In this document: one piece after another, positions 10,501 to 23,200 of the stretch
Layout: each line of letters opens with the position of its first letter
Position numbering within the stretch: position 1 is the stretch's first letter
Assembly: GCF_029227915.1 (NCBI RefSeq)
Contig: NC_079877.1
Coordinates: 35,739,851-35,803,850 of the forward strand
DNA length: 64,000 nucleotides
Reading direction: 5' to 3'
Origin: Hydractinia symbiolongicarpus
Lineage: Eukaryota; Cnidaria; Hydrozoa; Anthoathecata; Hydractiniidae
Made by a program: the position numbers and the translations under genes
Notes under the pieces: generated by a model
Seen by the model: the letters and a program-made list of their open reading frames with translations, nothing else
The model's database searches: none
What the model was told of the DNA's origin: nothing

Positions 10501-13500
10501 AAATCGCGGGTTTTCGTTTGCCGGCTATTAAACCACATTCATTAAGCGTCTCATCAAAAATGAAAACATTTCTGAAAACTACAAGTCTCATGGGCTTTAG
10601 TGGTGAAATAATAATTTAAAAAATCGTTCGGGAAATGAGTTTACACCCTGGGTACTTTTTTTGTATACATTCGACTATATGGGCCAAGCCCGGGATTTAC
10701 GTGAAATCGCGTGTTTTCGTTTGCCGGCGATTAAACCTCTTTCATTAAGCGTCTCATCAAAAATGAAAACATTTTTGAAAACTACAAGTCTCGTGCGTTT
10801 TAGTGGTGAAAAAAAATATTAAAAAATCGTTCGGGAAATGAGTTTACACCCTGGGTACTTTCTTTGTATACATTCGACTATACGGGCCAAGCCCGGGATT
10901 TACGTGAAATCGCGGGTTTTCGTTTGCCGGCGATTAAACCTCTTTCATTAAGCGTCTCATCAAAAATGAAAACATTTTTGAAAGCTACAAGTCTCATGCG
11001 TTTTAGTGGTGAAAAAATAATTTAAAAAATCGTTCGGGAAATGAGTTTACTTTCTGGGTACTTCCTTTGTATACTTTTGACTATACGGGCCCAGTCCGGG
11101 ATTTACGGGAAATCGCGGGTTTTCGTGTGCCGGCGATTAAACTTCTTTTATTCAACGTCTCATCAAAAATAAAAACATTTTTGAAAACTACAAGTCTCAT
11201 GCGTTTTTGTGGTGAAAAAATAATATAAAAAATCGTTCGGGAAATGAGTTTACTCCCTGGGTACTTTCTTCGTATACTTTTGACTATACGGGCCGAGTCC
11301 CGGGTTTACGGGAAATGGCGGGTTTTCGTTTGCCGGCGATTAAACTTCTTTTATTCAGCGTCTCATCAAAAATAAAAACATTTTTGAAAACTACAAGTCT
11401 CATGCGTTTTAGTGGTGAAAAGATAGTTTAAAAAATCGTTTTGGAAATGAGTTTACTCACAGGGTACTTTCTTTGTATACATTCGACTATACGGGCCAAG
11501 CCTGGGATTTACAGGAAATCGCGGGTTTTCGTTTGCCGGCTATTAAACCACATTCATTAAGCGTCTCATCAAAAATGAAAACATTTCTGAAAACTACAAG
11601 TCTCATGGGCTTTAGTGGTGAAATAATAATTTAAAAAATCGTTCGGGAAATGAGTTTACACCCTGGGTACTTTTTTTGTATACATTCGACTATATGGGCC
11701 AAGCCCGGGATTTACGTGAAATCGCGTGTTTTCGTTTGCCGGCGATTAAACCTCTTTCATTAAGCGTCTCATCAAAAATGAAAACATTTTTGAAAACTAC
11801 AAGTCTCGTGCGTTTTAGTGGTGAAAAAAAATATTAAAAAATCGTTCGGGAAATGAGTTTACACCCTGGGTACTTTCTTTGTATACATTCGACTATACGG
11901 GCCAAGCCCGGGATTTACGTGAAATCGCGGGTTTTCGTTTGCCGGCGATTAAACCTCTTTCATTAAGCGTCTCATCAAAAATGAAAACATTTTTGAAAGC
12001 TACAAGTCTCATGCGTTTTAGTGGTGAAAAAATAATTTAAAAAATCGTTCGGGAAATGAGTTTACTTTCTGGGTACTTCCTTTGTATACTTTTGACTATA
12101 CGGGCCCAGTCCGGGATTTACGGGAAATCGCGGGTTTTCGTGTGCCGGCGATTAAACTTCTTTTATTCAACGTCTCATCAAAAATAAAAACATTTTTGAA
12201 AACTACAAGTCTCATGCGTTTTAGTGGTGAAAAAATAAAATAAAAAATCGTTCGGGAAATGAGTTTACTCCCTGGGTACTTTCTTCGTATACTTTTGACT
12301 ATACGGGACGAGTCCGGGGTTTACGGGAAATGGCGGGTTTTCGTTTGCCGGCGATTAAACTTCTTTTATTCAGCGTCTCATCAAAAATGAAAACATTTTT
12401 GAAAACTACAAGTCTCATGCGTTTTAGTGGTGAAAAAATAATATAAAAAATCGTTCGGGAAATGAGTTTACTCCCTGGGTACTTTCTTTGTATACTTTTG
12501 ACTATACGGGCCGAGTCCCGGGTTTACGGGAAATGGCGGGTTTTCGTTTGCCGGCGATTAAACTTCTTTTATTCAGCGTCTCATCAAAAATGAAAACATT
12601 TTTGAAAACTACAAGTCTCATGCGTTTTAGTGGTGAAAAGATAGTTTAAAAAATCGTTTTGGAAATGAGTTTACTCACAGGGTACTTTCTTTGTATACAT
12701 TCGACTATACGGGCCAAGCCTGGGATTTACAGGAAATCGCGGGTTTTCGTTTGCCGGCTAATAAACCACATTCATTAAGCGTCTCATCAAAAATGAAAAC
12801 ATTTCTGAAAACTACAAGTCTCATGGGCTTTAGTGGTGAAATAATAATTTAAAAAATCGTTCGGGAAATAAGTTTACACCCTGGGTACTTTCTTTGTATA
12901 CATTCGACTATATGGGCCAAGCCCGGGATTTACTTGAAATCGCGTGTTTTCGTTTGCCGGCGATTAAACCTCTTTCATTAAGCGTCTCATCAAAAATGAA
13001 AACATTTTTGAAAACTACAAGTCTCGTGCGTTTTAGTGGTGAAAAAAAAAATTAAAAAATCGTTCGGGAAATGAGTTTACACCCTGGGTACTTTCTTTGT
13101 ATACATTCGACTATACGGGCCAAGCCCGGGATTTACGTGAAATCGCGGGTTTTCGTTTGCCGGCGATTAAACCTCTTTCATTAAGCGTCTCATCAAAAAT
13201 GAAAACATTTTTGAAAGCTACAAGTCTCACGCGTTTTAGTGGTGAAAAAATAATTTAAAAAATCGTTCGGGAAATGAGTTTACTTTCTGGGTACTTTCTT
13301 TGTATACTTTTGACTATACGGGCCCAGTCCGGGATTTACAGGAAATCGCGGGTTTTCGTGTGCCGGCGATTAAACTTCTTTTATTCAACGTCTCATCAAA
13401 AATAAAAACATTTTTGAAACCTACAAGTCTCATGCGTTTTAGTGGTGAAAAGATAGTTTAAAAAATCGTTTTGGAAATGAGTTTACTCACAGGGTACTTT

Positions 13501-13660
13501 CTTTGTATACATTCGACTATACGGGCCAAGCCCGGGATTTACAGGAAATCGCGGGTTTTCGTTTGCCGGCTATTAAACCACATTCATTAAGCGTCTCATC
13601 AAAAATAAAAACATTTTTGAAAACTACAAGTCTCATGCGTTTTAGTGGTGAAAAAATAAT
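7570..13660 (+). repeat. 10-mer HOR, 2,029 bp, with 5-mer and 15-mer derivatives
   Basis: An ordered set of ten monomers begins near 7570 and repeats from about 9640 with a 2,029-bp shift (GTTTTTGTGG at 8159 and 10188). The second unit loses its last two monomers and is followed by a 5-mer repeat (10188 and 11203, shift 1,015). The skipped type (GAAAAAATAAAATAAA) returns at 12225, 3,044 bp after 9181. Markers are GTTTGCCGGCTATTAAACC, CATGGGCTTTAGTGG, TATATGGGCC, GGGACGAGTCC and GGGCCCAGTCC. It is a clear record of unequal exchange in whole-monomer steps. Confidence 0.87.
8843..8858 (+). other. CENP-B-box-like motif, one base short (example copy)
   Basis: The bases read TTCG, three bases, A, two bases, CGGG. 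The mammalian CENP-B box core is TTCG, four bases, A, two bases, CGGG, so this is one base too short. It occurs in monomers with ACATTCGACTATACGGG (B, C and E classes) and is absent from A-class monomers, which have TTTTG there. D-class monomers have TTCAACTATACGGG, which loses the CpG. Given the spacing error this should not be called a CENP-B box. Confidence 0.25.
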
Positions 13661-14183
13661 TTAAAAAATCGTTCGGAAAATGAGTTTACTCCCTGGGTAC
13701 TTTCTTTGTATACTTTTGACTATACGGGCAAAGTCCGGGATTTACGGGAAATCGCGGGTTTTCGTGTGCCGACGATTAAACTTCTTTTATTCAGTGTCCC
13801 ATCAAAAATGAAAACATTTTTGAAAACTACAAGTCTCATGCGTTTTAGTGGTGAAAAATTAATATAAAAAATCGTTCGGGAAATGAGTTTACTCCCTGGG
13901 TACTTTCTTCGTATACTTTTGACTATACGGGCCGAGTCCGGGGTTTACGGAAAATGGCGGGTTTTCGTTTGCCGGCGATTAAACTTCTTTTATTCAGCGT
14001 CTCATCAAAAATGAAAATATTTTTGAAAACTACAAGTCTCATGCGTTTTAGTGGTAAAAAAATAATATAAAAAATCGTTCGGGAAATGAGTTTACTCCCT
14101 GGGTACTTTCTTCGTATACTTTTGACTATACGGTCCGAGTCCGGGGTTTACGGGAAATGGCGGGTTTTCGTTTGCCGGCGATT
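13660..14183 (+). repeat. Transitional monomers between the 10-mer and 8-mer blocks
   Basis: About 2.5 monomers related to both neighbours (GGGCAAAGTCC, GTGCCGACG and CCGAGTCCGGGG forms). No HOR period was seen inside it. Nothing other than satellite. Confidence 0.75.
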
Positions 14184-14613
14184 AAACTTCTTTTATTCAG
14201 AGTCTCATCAAAAATAAAAACATTTTTGAAAACTACAAGTCTCATGCGTTTTAGTGGTGAAAAGATAGTTTAAAAAATCGTTTTGGAAATGCGTTTACTC
14301 ACAGGGTACTTTCTTTGTATACATTCGACTATACGGGCCAAGCCTGGGATTTACAGGAAATCGCGGGTTTTCGTTTGCCGGCTATTAAACCACATTCATT
14401 AAGCGTCTCATCAAAAATGAAAACATTTCTGAAAACTACAAATCTCATGGGCTTTAGTGGTGAAATAATAGTTTAAAAAATCGTTCGGGAAATGAGTTTA
14501 CACCCTGGGTACTTTCTTTGTATACATTCGACTATATGGGCCAAGCCCGGGATTTACGTGAAATCGCGGGTTTTCGTTTGCCGGCGATTAAACCTCTTTC
14601 ATTTAGCGTCTCA

Positions 14614-14635
14614 TCAAAAATGAAAACATTTTTGA
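14614..14635. other. 22-bp dyad symmetry, one per monomer
   Basis: Arms TCAAAAATG and CATTTTTGA are exact reverse complements of 9 bases, separated by AAAA. This example is perfect. The dyad recurs about every 203 bp but is not uniformly kept. Some copies carry CATTTCTG, AAAATAAAAAC, CAAGAATG or CACTTTTG, which shorten or break the stem. In the 42-58 kb HORs the D-class monomers nearly all have the CACTTTTG form. Short dyads able to form non-B DNA are known from several centromeric satellites; a role here is inference. Confidence 0.75.
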
Positions 14636-14822
14636 AAACTACAAGTCTCATGCGTTTTAGTGGTGAAAAAATAATTTAAAAAATCGTTCGGGAAATGAGT
14701 TTACTCCCTGGGTACTTTCTTTGTATACTTTTGACTATACGGGCAAAGTCCGGGATTTACGGGAAATCGCGGGTTTTCGTGTGCCGACGATTAAACTTCT
14801 TTTATTCAGCGTCCCATCAAAA
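14620..14822 (+). repeat. Representative near-consensus monomer (203 bp)
   Basis: This copy is close to the array-wide consensus and serves as a reference. It runs from the ATG inside one A-rich dyad to the base before the next. It has the common forms CATGCGTTTTAGTGGTG, TTCGGGAAATGAG, CTCCCTGGG, ACTTTTGAC and CTTCTTTTATTCAGCG. It differs from the commonest form by GGGCAAAGTCC (usually GGGCCGAGTCC) and GTGCCGACG (usually TTGCCGGCG). GCCGGC (NaeI/NgoMIV site) is present in most other monomers near position 164. Hand counts on the consensus give 77 G+C in 203 bases and 13 CpG. Confidence 0.9.
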
Positions 14823-15859
14823 ATGAAAACATTTTTGAAAACTACAAGTCTCATGCGTTTTAGTGGTGAAAAAATAATATAAAAAATCGTTCGGGAAATG
14901 AGTTTACTCCCTGGGTACTTTCTTCGTATACTTTTGACGATACGGGCCGAGTCCAGGGTTTACGGGAAATGGCGGGTTTTCGTTTGCCGGCGATTAAACT
15001 TCTTTTATTCAGCGTCTCATCAAAAATGAAAACATTTTTAAAAACTACAAGTCTCATGGGCTTTAGTGGTGAAATAATAATTTAAAAAATCGTTCGGGAA
15101 ATGAGTTTACTTCCTGGGTACTTTTTTTGTATACTTTTGATTTACAGGCCGAGTCCGGGATTTACGGGAAATCGCAGGTTTTCGTTTGCCGGCGATTGAA
15201 CTCCTTTTATTCAACGTCTCATCAAGAATGAAAACATTTTTGAAAACTACAAGTCTCATGCGTTTTAGTGGTGAAAAGATAATTTAAAAAATCGTTCTGG
15301 AAATGAGTTTACTCCCTGGGTACTTTCTTCGTATACTTTTGACTATACGGGCCGAGTCCGGGGTTTAAGGGAAATGGCGGGTTTTCGTTTGCCGGCGATT
15401 AAACTTCTTTTATTCAGCGTCTCATCAAAAATGAAAACATTTTTAAAAACTACAAGTCTCATGGGCTTTAGTGGTGAAATAATAATTTAAAAAATCGTTC
15501 GGGAAATGAGTTTACTCCCTGGGTACTTTCTTTGTATACTTTTGACTATACGGGCCGAGTCCGGGATTTACGGGAAATCACAGGTTTTCGTTTGCCGGCG
15601 ATTAATCTCCTTTTATTTAGCGTCTCATCAAGAATGAAAACATTTTTGAAAACTACAAGTCTTATGCGTTTTAGTGGTGAAAAGATAATTTAAAAAATCG
15701 TTCTGGAAATGAGTTTACTCACAGGGTACTTTCTTTGTAAACATTCGACTATACGGGACAAGCCCGGGATTTAAGGAAATCGTGGTATTTCGTTTGCCGG
15801 CGATTAAACCTCTTTCATTAAGCGTCTCATTAAAAATAAAAACATTTTTTGAAACTACA

Positions 15860-18800
15860 AGTCTCATTCGTTCTAGTGGTGCAGAAATAACTTGAAAAAT
15901 CGTTCGGGAAATCAGTTTACTCCCTGGGTACTTTCTTTTTTATACATTCAACTATACGGGCCAAGCCCGGGATTTACGGGAAATCGCGGGTTTTCGTTTG
16001 CGGCAATTAAACCTCTTTCATTAAGCTTCTCATTAAAAATGAAAACATTTTTGAAAACTACAAGTCTCAGCCGTTTTAGTGGTGAAAAAATAATTAAAAA
16101 AATCGTTCGGGAAATGAGTTTACTCCATGGGTACTTTCTTTGTACACTTTTGACTATACGGGCAAAGTCCGTGATTTAAGGGAAATCGCGGGTTTTCGTG
16201 TGCCGGCGATTAAACTTCTTTTATTCAACGTCTCATCAAAAATGAAAACATTTCTGAAAACTAAAAGTCTCATGCGTTTTAGTGGTGAAAAAATAATTTA
16301 AAAAATCGTTCGGGAAATGAGTTTACACCCTGGGAACTTTCTTTGTATACTTTTGACTATACGGGCCGAGTCCGGGAGTTACGGAAGTCGTGAGTTTTCG
16401 TTTGCCGGCGACTAAACTTCTTTTATTCAGCGTCTCATCAAAAATGAAAACATTTTTAAAAACTACAAGTCTCATGGGCTTTAGTGGTGAAATAATAATT
16501 TAAAAAATCGCTCGGGAAATGAGTTTACTTCCTGGGTACTTTTTTGTATACTTTTGACTTTACAGGCCGAGTCCGGGATTTACGGGAAATCGCAGGTTTT
16601 TGTTTACCGGCGATTAAACTTCTTTTATGCAGCGTCCCATCAAAAATGAAATCATTTTTGAAAACTACAAGTCTCATGCGTTTTAGTGGTGAAAAAATAA
16701 TATAAAAAATCGTTCGGGAAATGAGTTTACTTCCTGGGTACTTTCTTCGTATACTTTTGACTATACGGGCCGAGTCCGGGATTTACGGGAAATCGCAGGT
16801 TTTCGTTTGCCGGCGATTAAACTCCTTTTATTCAGCGTCCCATCAAGAATGAAAACATTTTTGAAAACTACAAGTCTCATTCGTTTTAGTGGTGAAAAGA
16901 TAATTTAAAAAATCGTTCTGGAAATGAGTTTACTCACAGGGGACTTTCTTCGTATACTTTTGACTATACGGGTCGAGTACGGGGTTTACGGGAAATGGCG
17001 GGTTTTCGTTTGCCGGCGATTAAACTTCTTTTATTCAGCGTCTCATCAAAAATGAAAACATTTTTAAAAACTACAAGTCTCATGGGCTTTAGTGGTGAAA
17101 TAATAATTTAAAAAATCGTTCGAGAAATGAGTTTACTCCCTGGGTACTTTTTTTGTATACTTTTGACTATACGGGCCTAGTCTGGGATTAACGGGAAATC
17201 ACAGGTTTTCGTTTGCCGGCGATTAACCTCCTTTTATTCAGCGTCTCATCAAGAATGAAAACATTTTTGAAAACTACAAGTCTCATGCGTTTTAGTGGTG
17301 AAAAGATAATTTAAAAAATCGTTCTGGAAATGAGTTTACTCACAGGGTACTTTCCTTGTAAACATTCGACTATACGGGACAAGCCCGGGATTTAGGGAAA
17401 TCGTGGTATTTCGTTTGCAGGCGATTAAACCTCTTTTATTAAGCGTCTCATTAAAAATAAAAACATTTTTGGAAACTACAAGTCCCATTCGTTCTAGTTG
17501 TGCAGAAATAACTTGAAAAATCGTTCGGGAAATCAGTTTACTCCCTGGGTACTTTCTTTTTTATACATTCAACTATACGGGCCAAGCCCGGGATTTACGG
17601 GAAATCGCGGGTTTTCGTTTGCGGCGATTAAACCTCTTTCATTAAGCGTCTCATCAAAAATGAAAACATTTTTGAAAACTACAAGTCTCAGGCGTTTTAG
17701 TGGTGAAAAAATAATTTAAAAAATCGTTCGGGAAATGAGTTTACTCCATGGGTACTTTCTTTGTACACTTTTGACTATACGGGCAAAGTCCGTGATTTAA
17801 GGGAAATCGCGGGTTTTCCTGTGCCGGCGATTAAACTTCTTTTATTCAACGTCTCATCAAAAATGAAAACATTTCTGAAAACTAAAAGTCTCATGCGTTT
17901 TAGTGGTGAAAAAATAATTTAAAAAATCGTTCGGGAAATGAGTTTACACCCTGGGAACTTTCTTTGTATACTTTTGACTATACGGGCCGAGTCCGGGAGT
18001 TACGGAAGTCGTGAGTTTTCGTTTGCCGGCGACTAAACTTCTTTTATTCAGCGTCTCATCAAAAATGAAAACATTTTTAAAAACTACAAGTCTCATGGGC
18101 TTTAGTGGTGAAATAATAATTTAAAAAATCGCTCGGGAAATGAGTTTACTTCCTGGGTACTTTTTTGTATACTTTTGACTTTACAGGCCGAGTCCGGGAT
18201 TTACGGAATATCGCAGGTTTTTGTTTACCGGCGATTAAACTTCTTTTATGCAGCGTCCCATCAAAAATGAAAACATTTTTGAAAACTACAAGTCTCATGC
18301 GTTTTAGTGGTGAAAAAATAATATAAAAAATCGTTCGGGAAATGAGTTTACTTCCTGGGTACTTTCTTCGTATACTTTTGACTATACCGGCCGAGTCCGG
18401 GATTTACGGGAAATCGCAGGTTTTCGTTTGCCGGCGATTAAACTCCTTTTATTCAGCGTCCCATCAAGAATGAAAACATTTTTGAAAACTACAAGTCTCA
18501 TTCGTTTTAGTGGTGAAAAGATAATTTAAAAAATCGTTCTGGAAATGAGTTTACTCACAGGGTACTTTCTTCGTATACTTTTGACTATACGGGTCGAGTC
18601 CGGGGTTTACGGGAAATGGCGGGTTTTCGTTTGCCGGCGATTAAACTTCTTTTATTCAGCGTCTCATCAAAAATGAAAACATTTTTAAAAACTACAAGTC
18701 TCATGGGCTTTAGTGGTGAAATAATAATTTAAAAAATCGTTCGGGAAATGAGTTTACTCCCTGGGTACTTTTTTTGTATACTTTTGACTATACGGGCCTA

Positions 18801-19380
18801 GTCCGGGATTAACGGGAAATCACAGGTTTTCGTTTGCCGGCGATTAACCTCCTTTTATTCAGCGTCTCATCAAGAATGAAAACATTTTTGAAAACTACAA
18901 GTCTCATGCGTTTTAGTGGTGAAAAGATAATTTAAAAAATCGTTCTGGAAATGAGTTTACTCACAGGGTACTTTCCTTGTAAACATTCGACTATACGGGA
19001 CAAGCCCGGGATTTAGGGAAATCGTGGTATTTCGTTTGCCGGCGATTAAACCTCTTTTATTAAGCGTCTCATTAAAAATAAAAACATTTTTGGAAACTAC
19101 AAGTCCCATTCGTTCTAGTGGTGCAGAAATAACTTGAAAAATCGTTCGGGAAATCAGTTTACTCCCTGGGTACTTTCTTTTTTATACATTCAACTATACG
19201 GGCCAAGCCCGGGATTTACGGGAAATCGCGGGTTTTCGTTTGCGGCGATTAAACCTCTTTCATTAAGCGTCTCATCAAAAATGAAAACATTTTTGAAAAC
19301 TACAAGTCTCAGGCGTTTTAGTGGTGAAAAAATAATTTAAAAAATCGTTCGGGAAATGAGTTTACTCCCTGGGTACTTTC
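15860..19380 (+). repeat. 8-mer HOR, 1,621 bp, about two copies
   Basis: D-class monomers reading TTGAAAAATCGTTCGGG with AATCAG start at 15892, 17513 and 19134, 1,621 bp apart. Intervening monomers match in order: TCCGTGATTTAAGGG, GAGTTACGGAAGTCG, CTTTACAGG, CCTAGTCCGGG or CCTAGTCTGGG, and the C class. The register overlaps the 30-mer duplication, so the 8-mer is the older structure. Confidence 0.85.
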
Positions 19381-20008
19381 TTTGTATACTATTGACTATA
19401 CGGGCAAAGTCCGTGATTTACGGGAAATCGCGGGTTTTCGTGTGCCGGCGATTAAACTTCTTTTATTCAACGTCTCATGATAAATGTAAACATTTCTGAA
19501 AACTACAAGTCTCATGCGTTTTAGTGGTGAAAAAATAATTTAAAAAATCGTTCGGGAAATGACTTTACTCCCTGGGAACTTTCTTTGTATACTTTCGACT
19601 ATACGGGCCGAGTCCGAGAGTTACGGAAGTCGTGAGTTTTCGTTTGCCGGCGATTAAACTTCTTTTATTCAGCGTCTCATCAAAAATGAAAACATTTTTA
19701 AAAACTACAAGTCTCATGGGCTTTAGTGGTGAAATAATAATTTAAAAAATCGTTCGGGAAATGAGTTTACTCCCTAGGTACTTTCTTTGTAGACTTTTGA
19801 CTATACGGGCCGCGTCCGGGATTTACGGGAAATAGCGGGTTTTCGTTTGCCAGTGATTAAACTTCTTTTATTCAGTGTCTCATCAAAAATGAAAACATTT
19901 TTGAAAACTACAAGTCTCATGCGTTTTAGTGGCGGAAAAATAATTTAAAAAATCGTTCGGGAAATGTGTTTACTCCCTGGGTACTTTCTTTGTATACTTT
20001 TGACTATA
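18144..20008 (+). repeat. 1.86-kb block copied 5,675 bp downstream (copy 1)
   Basis: Pairs with about 23819-25683 at a 5,675-bp shift (28 monomers), becoming 5,674 after a 1-bp loss near 25504. Shared rare forms include CTTTACAGGCCGAG, TCATGATAAATGTAAAC, GAGAGTTACGGAAG and CCCTAGGTAC. Divergence begins at GGGCAAAGTCCGTG (20008) versus GGGCCAAGTCCTGG (25683). Confidence 0.85.
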
Positions 20009-20263
20009 CGGGCAAAGTCCGTGATTTAAGGGAAATCGCGGGTTTTCGTGTGCCGGCGATTAAACTTCTTTTATTCAACGTCTCATCAAAAATGAAAACA
20101 TTTCTGAAAACTAAAAGTCTCATGCGTTTTAGTGGTGAAAAAATAATTTAAAAAATCGTTCGGGAAATGAGTTTACACCCTGGGAACTTTCTTTGTATAC
20201 TTTTGACTATACGGGCCGAGTCCGGGAGTTACGGAAGTCGTGAGTTTTCGTTTGCCGGCGACT

Positions 20264-23200
20264 AAACTTCTTTTATTCAGAGTCTCATCAAAAATAAAAA
20301 CATTTTTGAAAACTACAAGTCTCATGCGTTTTAGTGGTGAAAAGATAGTTTAAAAAATCGTTTTGGAAATGCGTTTACTCACAGGGTACTTTCTTTGTAT
20401 ACATTCGACTATACGGGCCAAGCCTGGGATTTACAGGAAATCGCGGGTTTTCGTTTGCCGGCTATTAAACCACATTCATTAAGCGTCTCATCAAAAATGA
20501 AAACATTTCTGAAAACTACAAGTCTCATGGGCTTTAGTGGTGAAATAATAGTTTAAAAAATCGTTCGGGAAATGAGTTTACACCCTGGGTACTTTCTTTG
20601 TATACATTCGACTATATGGGCCAAGCCCGGGATTTACGTGAAATCGCGGGTTTTCGTTTGCCGGCGATTAAACCTCTTTCATTTAGCGTCTCATCAAAAA
20701 TGAAAACATTTTTGAAAACTACAAGTCTCATGCGTTTTAGTGGTGAAAAAATAATTTAAAAAATCGTTCGGGAAATGAGTTTACTCCCTGGGTACTTTCT
20801 TTGTATACTTTTGACTATACGGGCAAAGTCCGGGATTTACGGGAAATCGCGGGTTTTCGTGTGCCGACGATTAAACTTCTTTTATTCAGCGTCCCATCAA
20901 AAATGAAAACATTTTTAAAAACTACAAGTCTCATGCGTTTTAGTGGTGAAAAAATAATATAAAAAATCGTTCGGGAAATGAGTTTACTCCCTGGGTACTT
21001 TCTTCGTATACTTTTGACGATACGGGCCGAGTCTAGGGTTTACGGGAAGTGGCGGGTTTTCGTTTGCCGGCGATTAAACTTCTTTTATTCAGCGTCTCAT
21101 CAAAAATGAAAACATTTTTAAAAACTACAAGTCTCATGGGCTTTAGTGGTGAAATAATAATTTAAAAAATCGTTCGGGAAATGAGTTTACTTCCTGGGTA
21201 CTTTTTTTGTATACTTTTGATTTACAGGCCGAGTCCGGGATTTACGGGAAATCGCAGGTTTTCGTTTGCCGGCGATTGAACTCCTTTTATTCAACGTCTC
21301 ATCAAGAATGAAAACATTTTTGAAAACTACAAGTCTCATGCGTTTTAGTGGTGAAAAGATAATTTAAAAAATCGTTCTGGAAATGAGTTTACTCCCTGGG
21401 TACTTTCTTCGTATACTTTTGACTATACGGGCCGAGTCCGGGGTTTAAGGGAAATGGCGGGTTTTCGTTTGCCGGCGATTAAACTTCTTTTATTCAGCGT
21501 CTCATCAAAAATGAAAACATTTTTAAAAACTACAAGTCTCATGGGCTTTAGTGGTGAAATAATAATTTAAAAAATCGTTCGGGAAATGAGTTTACTCCCT
21601 GGGTACTTTCTTTGTATACTTTTGACTATACGGGCCGAGTCCGGGATTTACGGGAAATCACAGGTTTTCGTTTGCCGGCGATTAATCTCCTTTTATTTAG
21701 CGTCTCATCAAGAATGAAAACATTTTTGAAAACTACAAGTCTTATGCGTTTTAGAGGTGAAAAGATAATTTAAAAAATCGTTCTGGAAATGAGTTTACTC
21801 ACAGGGTACTTTCTTTGTAAACATTCGGCTATACGGGACAAGCCCGGGATTTAAGGAAATCGTGGTATTTCGTTTGCCGGCGATTAAACCTCTTTCATTA
21901 AGCGTCTCATTAAAAATAAAAACATTTTTGGAAACTACAAGTCTCATTCGTTCTAGTGGTGCAGAAATAACTTGAAAAATCGTTCGGGAAATCAGTTTAC
22001 TCCCTGGGTACTTTCTTTTTTATACATTCAACTATACGGGCCAAGCCCGGGATTTACGGGAAATCGCGGGTTTTCGTTTGCGGCAATTAAACCTCTTTCA
22101 TTAAGCTTCTCATCAAAAATGAAAACATTTTTGAAAACTGCAAGTCTCAGCCGTTTTAGTGGTGAAAAAATAATTAAAAAAATCGTTCGGGAAATGAGTT
22201 TACTCCATGGGTACTTTCTTTGTACACTTTTGACTATACGGGCAAAGTCCGTGATTTAAGGGAAATCGCGGGTTTTCGTGTGCCGGCGATTAAACTTCTT
22301 TTATTCAACGTCTCATCAAAAATGAAAACATTTCTGAAAACTTAAAGTCTCATGCGTTTTAGTGGTGAAAAAATAATTTAAAAAATCGTTCGGGAAATGA
22401 GTTTACACCCTGGGAACTTTCTTTGTATACTTTTGACTATACGGGCCGAGTCCGGGAGTTACGGAAGTCGTGAGTTTTCGTTTGCCGGCGACTAAACTTC
22501 TTTTATTCAGCGTCTCATCAAAAATGAAAACATTTTTAAAAACTACAAGTCTCATGGGCTTTAGTGGTGAAATAATAATTTAAAAAATCGCTCGGGAAAT
22601 GAGTTTACTTCCTGGGTACTTTTTTGTATACTTTTGACTTTACAGGCCGAGTCCGGGATTTACGGGAAATCGCAGGTTTTTGTTTACCGGCGATTAAACT
22701 TCTTTTATGCAGCGTCCCATCAAAAATGAAATCATTTTTGAAAACTACAAGTCTCATGCGTTTTAGTGGTGAAAAAATAATATAAAAAATCGTTCGGGAA
22801 ATGAGTTTACTTCCTGGGTACTTTCTTCGTATACTTTTGACTATACGGGCCGAGTCCGGGATTTACGGGAAATCGCAGGTTTTCGTTTGCCGGCGATTAA
22901 ACTCCTTTTATTCAGCGTCCCATCAAGAATGAAAACATTTTTGAAAACTACAAGTCTCATTCGTTTTAGTGGTGAAAAGATAATTTAAAAAATCGTTCTG
23001 GAAATGAGTTTACTCACAGGGTACTTTCTTCGTATACTTTTGACTATACGGGTCGAGTCCGGGGTTTACGGGAAATGGCGGGTTTTCGTTTGCCGGCGAT
23101 TAAACTTCTTTTATTCAGCGTCTCATCAAAAATGAAAACATTTTTAAAAACTACAAGTCTCATGGGCTTTAGTGGTGAAATAATAATTTAAAAAATCGTT

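Larger units (their letters stand above)
14184..17745 (+). repeat. 3.56-kb block copied 6,080 bp downstream (copy 1)
   Basis: Pairs with about 20264-23825 at a constant 6,080-bp shift (30 monomers). The left junction lies between the C/T difference at GATTAAAC versus GACTAAAC and AGAGTCTCATC (14200 and 20280). The right junction is where CTCCATGGG and CTTCCTGGG part, near 17745 and 23825. I found only scattered single-base differences, such as AAATCTCATGGG versus AAGTCTCATGGG. Confidence 0.85.

Noticed and set aside
15892-16179. Recurrent 60-117 codon open frames on the plus strand, many starting MKNRSGNQFTPW
   Set aside because: They are the D-class monomer read from a TTG, repeated at every D monomer. 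A ~203-bp unit is not a multiple of three, so each monomer shifts frame and a TAA in the A-rich part ends it. No ribosome site, domain or unique sequence.
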